From Hemileia vastatrix (lineage: Eukaryota > Basidiomycota > Pucciniomycetes > Pucciniales > Zaghouaniaceae): DNA of 64,000 nucleotides. The first letter of the stretch is position 1. Every line of letters begins with the position of its first letter. Made by a program: the position numbers and the translations under genes. Where the stretch lies: positions 8,327,998 to 8,391,997 of the forward strand of contig JASXTE010000017.1 in the NCBI GenBank assembly GCA_030280995.1, read 5' to 3'. The notes under the pieces are model-generated. The model was given only the letters and a program-made list of their open reading frames with translations. It made no database searches and had not been told where the DNA came from. This document shows, in pieces, positions 60,119-64,000 of this stretch.

Positions 60119-61214
60119 ATACATTTTGAAGTAGAATCCAATTTTGCTCAAGCTCCTCTTGACCCTTTTTTTTATATAAAATATACCATAAAAAAATAAA
60201 GCAAAAGAAAATTTAAAATTTAATTTAATAAAATTTAAAAAAAAATTATTTATTTATTTTATTTTTATTTATTTATTTGTTTCTTTTTTCTTTTTCATTA
60301 TTTTTTATTTGATTTTTAATGATGAAAATAATAAAAGGTTATAAAAGATTGTTATAAAATAAAATTTAAAATTTAATTTTAAAAAAATATAAACAAATTT
60401 GAAATATAAAATTTATGAAATGTAAAGTAAATTTAAAAGGTGCCCCCCAGCCAATTGATGAGCCGTACCCTTGACATCATATCCACATCCAAGTGCAAAT
60501 TGATGTGGCTACACAATTTTTATAAAGTAAAAATACAAAATTAATAAATGAAAGTTTAGAAAATTAAAATTTTATGATAATGATCACTGGGTGGGCTCCC
60601 TCCAATTTGTAAAAAATATTAGACACCACCAGTGAGCATCACCCTTAACAATATTTTATAGTATTATAAAAATTAAAATGAAAGAAAAATGTATTTCATT
60701 ATATAAAAATCTAACATAAAAGAAATAACAAAAACAAAAACAAAAAAGAATCTTGAATCTGGCAGTGGAAGCATTTTCTCTTTGTAAGTTCCAGTTTATA
60801 GTCTTAGCGGACTTCCTATAGATCAAAAAGAAATCTAGGATTCAACTAGAAACAGGAAAAATTGGTAAAAAACATTGTAGGGTAATTGTGTATAGAGCAG
60901 CCAGTCCATCAATTACCTCCAAACTTGCCAATGATTTATTCCGAAGTTTCCCCTTTTAACACTTCTACCAATAAAAAAAAATTATTATTACAACATATAT
61001 CTTCTCCATAATTTTTGTTGCTTTTACAAGTTTTAAGAATTTTCAAACAAATGTCTTCATAAATTTTGTAAATTTTGTTAACAGTTTTGTCTCCCATACC
61101 ATAGTAAAATGACAGTTATATTTTTAATAAGAAAGTAGTTTATCCTCATTCTGGAATTAAACTTTGACAAAATTTTATTTAATCAATTATGTAGTTTATC
61201 CTTGTTTTGGAGTC

Positions 61215-61915
61215 AAACTTCAGAACTCTGCGTACCTCTAGGATAGAAACTCTTGACTTGATTGGCTGCTACCTTCTTCTTCAAAGCTACTCCATCCAAC
61301 TCTCTAACACATATGAACTGCCAGATACTTGCTACTTGACTTTATACTGTCCATTCCACCTATCTGCAAACATCTTGACCCATTGGCTCTCCAAACTCCT
61401 ATTATACACCAAAACCATATGTCTAGTTCTCAAAGGTTTTCTAAGTGGATGTGCCAACTGCTCATCTCAATATCTTACTGACTGATTTCAGATCTTCATC
61501 ATCTGCGAATATGCCTTTTCTAAAAAATCTTCTTTATTTTCTAGCTGCATCATTCTTGCATATAATAAATCTTCAGTAGTCTTGACCATGTCCCAATCAA
61601 CTCCAAGATGTAATTCAGCTTCCAAATCAACCGGTAAAACTTTTTTCTGTCCAAAAACAAGTTCATAGGGTGAAAATACTGTTGTCATTTTTGCAGTAAT
61701 TTGATCAGTAAATAAACTAAAGGTAAATAATGCCTCCACTTTTCAGCACTTGAACCACACATTTTGACTAAAGCATCCTTATATACTTGATGCCCTCTTT
61801 CAACCATACCTTCAGATTCAGGATAATAAGGGGTTGCTACCCTAGCCTTTAACCCAACTTTTGATATAGCTTCTCTAAACTCTGTCCCAAACTCAGGACC
61901 TCCATCTATACTGGC
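61215..61915 (-). pseudogene. integrase C-terminal part of element B
   Basis: It reads DGGPEFGTEFREAISKVG, YYPESEGMVERGHQ (Asp and Glu of the catalytic triad), SPYELVFGQKKVLPVDLEAE and WDEQLAHPLRKPL. A stop lies at about 61488 and a frameshift near 61730. It is cut at about 61915, where element C's RT text starts on the other strand. Confidence 0.8.
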
Positions 61916-61916
61916 T

Positions 61917-64000
61917 AGGTTGCCTCAAGGAGCAACCAATTCAGTAGCAGTTTATCAAGCACAAATGGCTTGGATTTTGCAGGATGAGGTTCCTACTCAT
62001 GCTGGTATTGATTTGTTTGGGAATGTGCAATTACTCTAGAGAGAGTATTGTTTAGAATTGAAGAGGATGGTTTGACCATTTATGGGTCAAAGTTTTGTTT
62101 TTGTGTTCCTGCTTTGGAAATTCTGGGTCATGTGGTATGTAAAGAAGGGAGGAGTATTTCAAAGAAGAAGGTTAATAAAATTCAGTCATGGCCAAGCCCT
62201 AAAAATACTACTGAATTCAGAGAATTTTTGGGAGTTTGTGTGTATGTCAGGATATTCATTAAAAAATTATCTTTCTTTGCTTCACTTTTAAGGAGGCTGA
62301 CCAGGAAAGATGGAGAGTGGGAATGGACTGAAGAGTGTGAAGAGGCTTTTCAGAAGATGAAGAAGGTGGTGGGTGAGGATATTATTCTTCACAAGTTGGA
62401 TTATGGAAGGGAAGCTTGAAAAATTGATCTGGAAGTGGACTCAAGTTATATTGCTGCTGGTGCTGTTTTGTCTCTGGAAAATAATTCTGGGAAGCTCAGG
62501 CCAGTAAGGTATGAGTCTTTGGTTTTTAATGAGGTGGAATCTAGGTATTCTCAGACAAATTTGGAATTGTGTGGTGTAGCATAAATTTTGAGTAGGCTAC
62601 AAACTTTTTTGTGGTGGCAGCATTGTGAGCTGCAGGTGGATTCTAAATCTCTGGTTCAAATGATCAACACACTAGTCTTTGAAATGCTCCAATAACTGGG
62701 TGGTGGCATTTATTCAACATTCTTCCTTTGACCTGGTGCACAAGCCAGTTTAAACTTTTACAATGCCAAATTGATTGTCAAGAATACCTCCCACAGATGA
62801 AGATTCTGATTCTGAAGGGTTTGACAAAGATTTCCTAGTTGTTAGGGCCAGCACAAAGGGTGCTGAAGATTTCTCTCTTCTCCCCCATGTGGCTAAACTG
62901 GATGATTTTTCTTTCCTCCCCCAAGAGGTTAAACTCGATGGTTCTGATCTTGATTCTTGTGATCAGGATGTTTTTATTGATGAATAAGGGGCTGTTGTTT
63001 GGGATGGCTCAAATTTTGAAAATGGTGTTTTTTTTAGTGAACTGGATTCTCATAAGATTAAGTGGAAGAGAAAGTATGTAACAAAGTTTAGGGATCTGTG
63101 TTGTGGCTGGGACAGTCACGTTTCTCATGAGCACACTGGTGATTTTGATGATAGGTTTGTACCCTTGGATGTTGTGTTTTTGGATTTTGAAGACGAGACC
63201 TGGGGTAAGACTGGGTTTTATTTTAGTTTGGCTTAATATCTGTAAGCCTTTAAGAGGCCAGATATTTTTGATGAAGATACTTGGGGGGCAATCAATAAGA
63301 AGAGTACTGGATTCTATGTGTCAGGAAGGTGGTTTATGAGGAGGAGACATCCAAATCCTCAAGTAGTGGTGACTCAGAAGAAGGTTCAAGAGTTGGTGTT
63401 GAAGTCTTTGCATGAAGACCTTGGTCATAGAGGCTTTGGGGAGACTTATAGAATAGTAGCTGACAGATTTTGGTGGCCAGGTATGAAGTTGGCTGTGAAG
63501 GGTCGGGTTCAATCTTGTGAAGAATGTCAAAGAAGAAGCCACTTGAAACCTAAAGAGGTTGGCCATGCTACTGGTGAATCAACTGTTTTTAGAAGAGTCA
63601 GTTTGGATGCTGTTCATATTAAGGAGGGCAGGTATAAATATTTGATTGTCTCTAGCAATGATTTTTCTGGTTGGTTGGAGGCAGAACCTCTGTTTAATTT
63701 GACTTCCAAAAATGTGGGAGAATTTTTGATGAAGAAATGGGTATTTATATATGGGTTGATGAAGTTGGTAACTGTTGATTGTTGGCCAGATTTTGTAGCT
63801 GAATTCAAAGAAGCTGTGGCAAGTATTGGATACAAAGCTAGAGTGGCTAAAACTTATTATTCTGAAGCTGAAGGCATGGTTGAAAGAGGCCATCAAGTTA
63901 TCAAGAATGCTTTGGTGAAGAAGTTTGGAGATAGTGCTGACAAATGGAGGCGTTATTTACCCTTGGTGTTATTTTCTGATAGGTTCACTGTGAAGAGGAC
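61917..64000 (+). pseudogene. RT, RNase H and integrase of element C, open at window end
   Basis: It begins inside RT (RLPQGATNSVAVYQAQM). The YxDD region is missing: GI joins directly to text before ILFRIEEDGL, so RT is inactive. The thumb region follows (ILGHVVCKEGRSISKKKVNK, FLGVCVYVRIFIKKLS), then RNase H (LEVDSSYIAAGAV...). Stops in this part are mostly in place of Gln or Trp, for example two TAA in SLA-YL-AFKRPD near 63234-63245. From 63246 to the end the frame is open: integrase with H-x3-H (HEDLGHRGF), CEEC, SLDAVHI, a second catalytic region VDCWPDF and EAEGMVERGHQ. The C-terminal part lies beyond the window. Confidence 0.85.

Larger units (their letters stand above)
57765..61915 (-). 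mobile_element. truncated Ty3/Gypsy element B (same family as A)
   Basis: Minus strand: integrase core and C-terminal part, short 45-bp repeat remnant, 3' region matching A (61130-60430), AAGAC-TTAAACTGG motif array (60118-59826), promoter-like region (59385-59355), tandem repeats (58870-58505) and the terminal block AGAGGGACAGGG...GTCTACTATACA near 57850-57765. It lacks gag, protease, RT and the zinc-cluster gene that A has. It interrupts element C. Confidence 0.75.

Noticed and set aside
2464..61915. Inverted copies near both window ends (A and B) as termini of one giant transposon
   Set aside because: Both are partial copies of the same Gypsy family with different truncations and no shared outer boundary; two separate insertions explain them.
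1..64000. tRNA, rRNA and host housekeeping genes
   Set aside because: None could be recognised; all long or conserved frames belong to mobile elements or their accessory genes.

Overview
The window is repeat-dominated, very AT-rich eukaryotic DNA, best explained as part of a transposon-swollen fungal genome, probably a basidiomycete. The grounds are short spliceosomal introns (about 55-75 nt), Zn2Cys6-like zinc-cluster proteins, chromodomain-bearing Ty3/Gypsy elements and small DNA transposons. Species cannot be assigned. I see no convincing host housekeeping gene and no tRNA, rRNA or CRISPR array. Nearly everything is mobile DNA, mostly inserted into other mobile DNA.

Left part (1-16.7 kb). 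A broken spliced Myb/SANT-like gene with an 18-residue coiled-coil repeat (minus strand) is followed by the plus-strand 3' end of a Ty3/Gypsy element (A), its 45-bp tandem repeats and its long 3' region. Two minus-strand zinc-cluster genes follow, each with one in-frame stop and one intron of 65-66 nt. Element D (7866-15091) is complete: 773-bp LTRs and a GAGCT target duplication. Its gag-pol is badly broken, yet it carries an intact spliced zinc-cluster gene antisense to pol, next to its 3' LTR. D sits inside an older LTR-like sequence that resumes at 15097.

Middle (16.8-53.9 kb). A (GAA)41 tract and a solo LTR (17356-18843, TATAT duplication) precede a decayed chromovirus-like element E (minus strand). 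E is split at 25507 and resumes at 52419. The interruption starts and ends with the termini of a CACTA-like non-autonomous family and contains a complete 260-bp member, a young Gypsy element F (26994-36634, CTTAT duplication), element G (38930-49170, GGTGG duplication) and two copies of a pyrimidine/purine-asymmetric repeat X. G lies inside one X copy and itself contains a 968-bp Harbinger-like element with perfect 30-bp inverted repeats.

Right part (53.9-64 kb). Element C (plus strand) has a 5' LTR, a TGG-type primer binding site, a broken gag and protease, then a join to a minus-strand fragment (B) of the same family as A. C resumes with reverse transcriptase, RNase H and integrase, which run off the window end.

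The most interesting signal is a set of three related zinc-cluster genes lying antisense downstream of, or near the 3' end of, Gypsy-type pol genes. In the one case with proven element boundaries (D), the cargo gene is intact although the element's own polyprotein is not.
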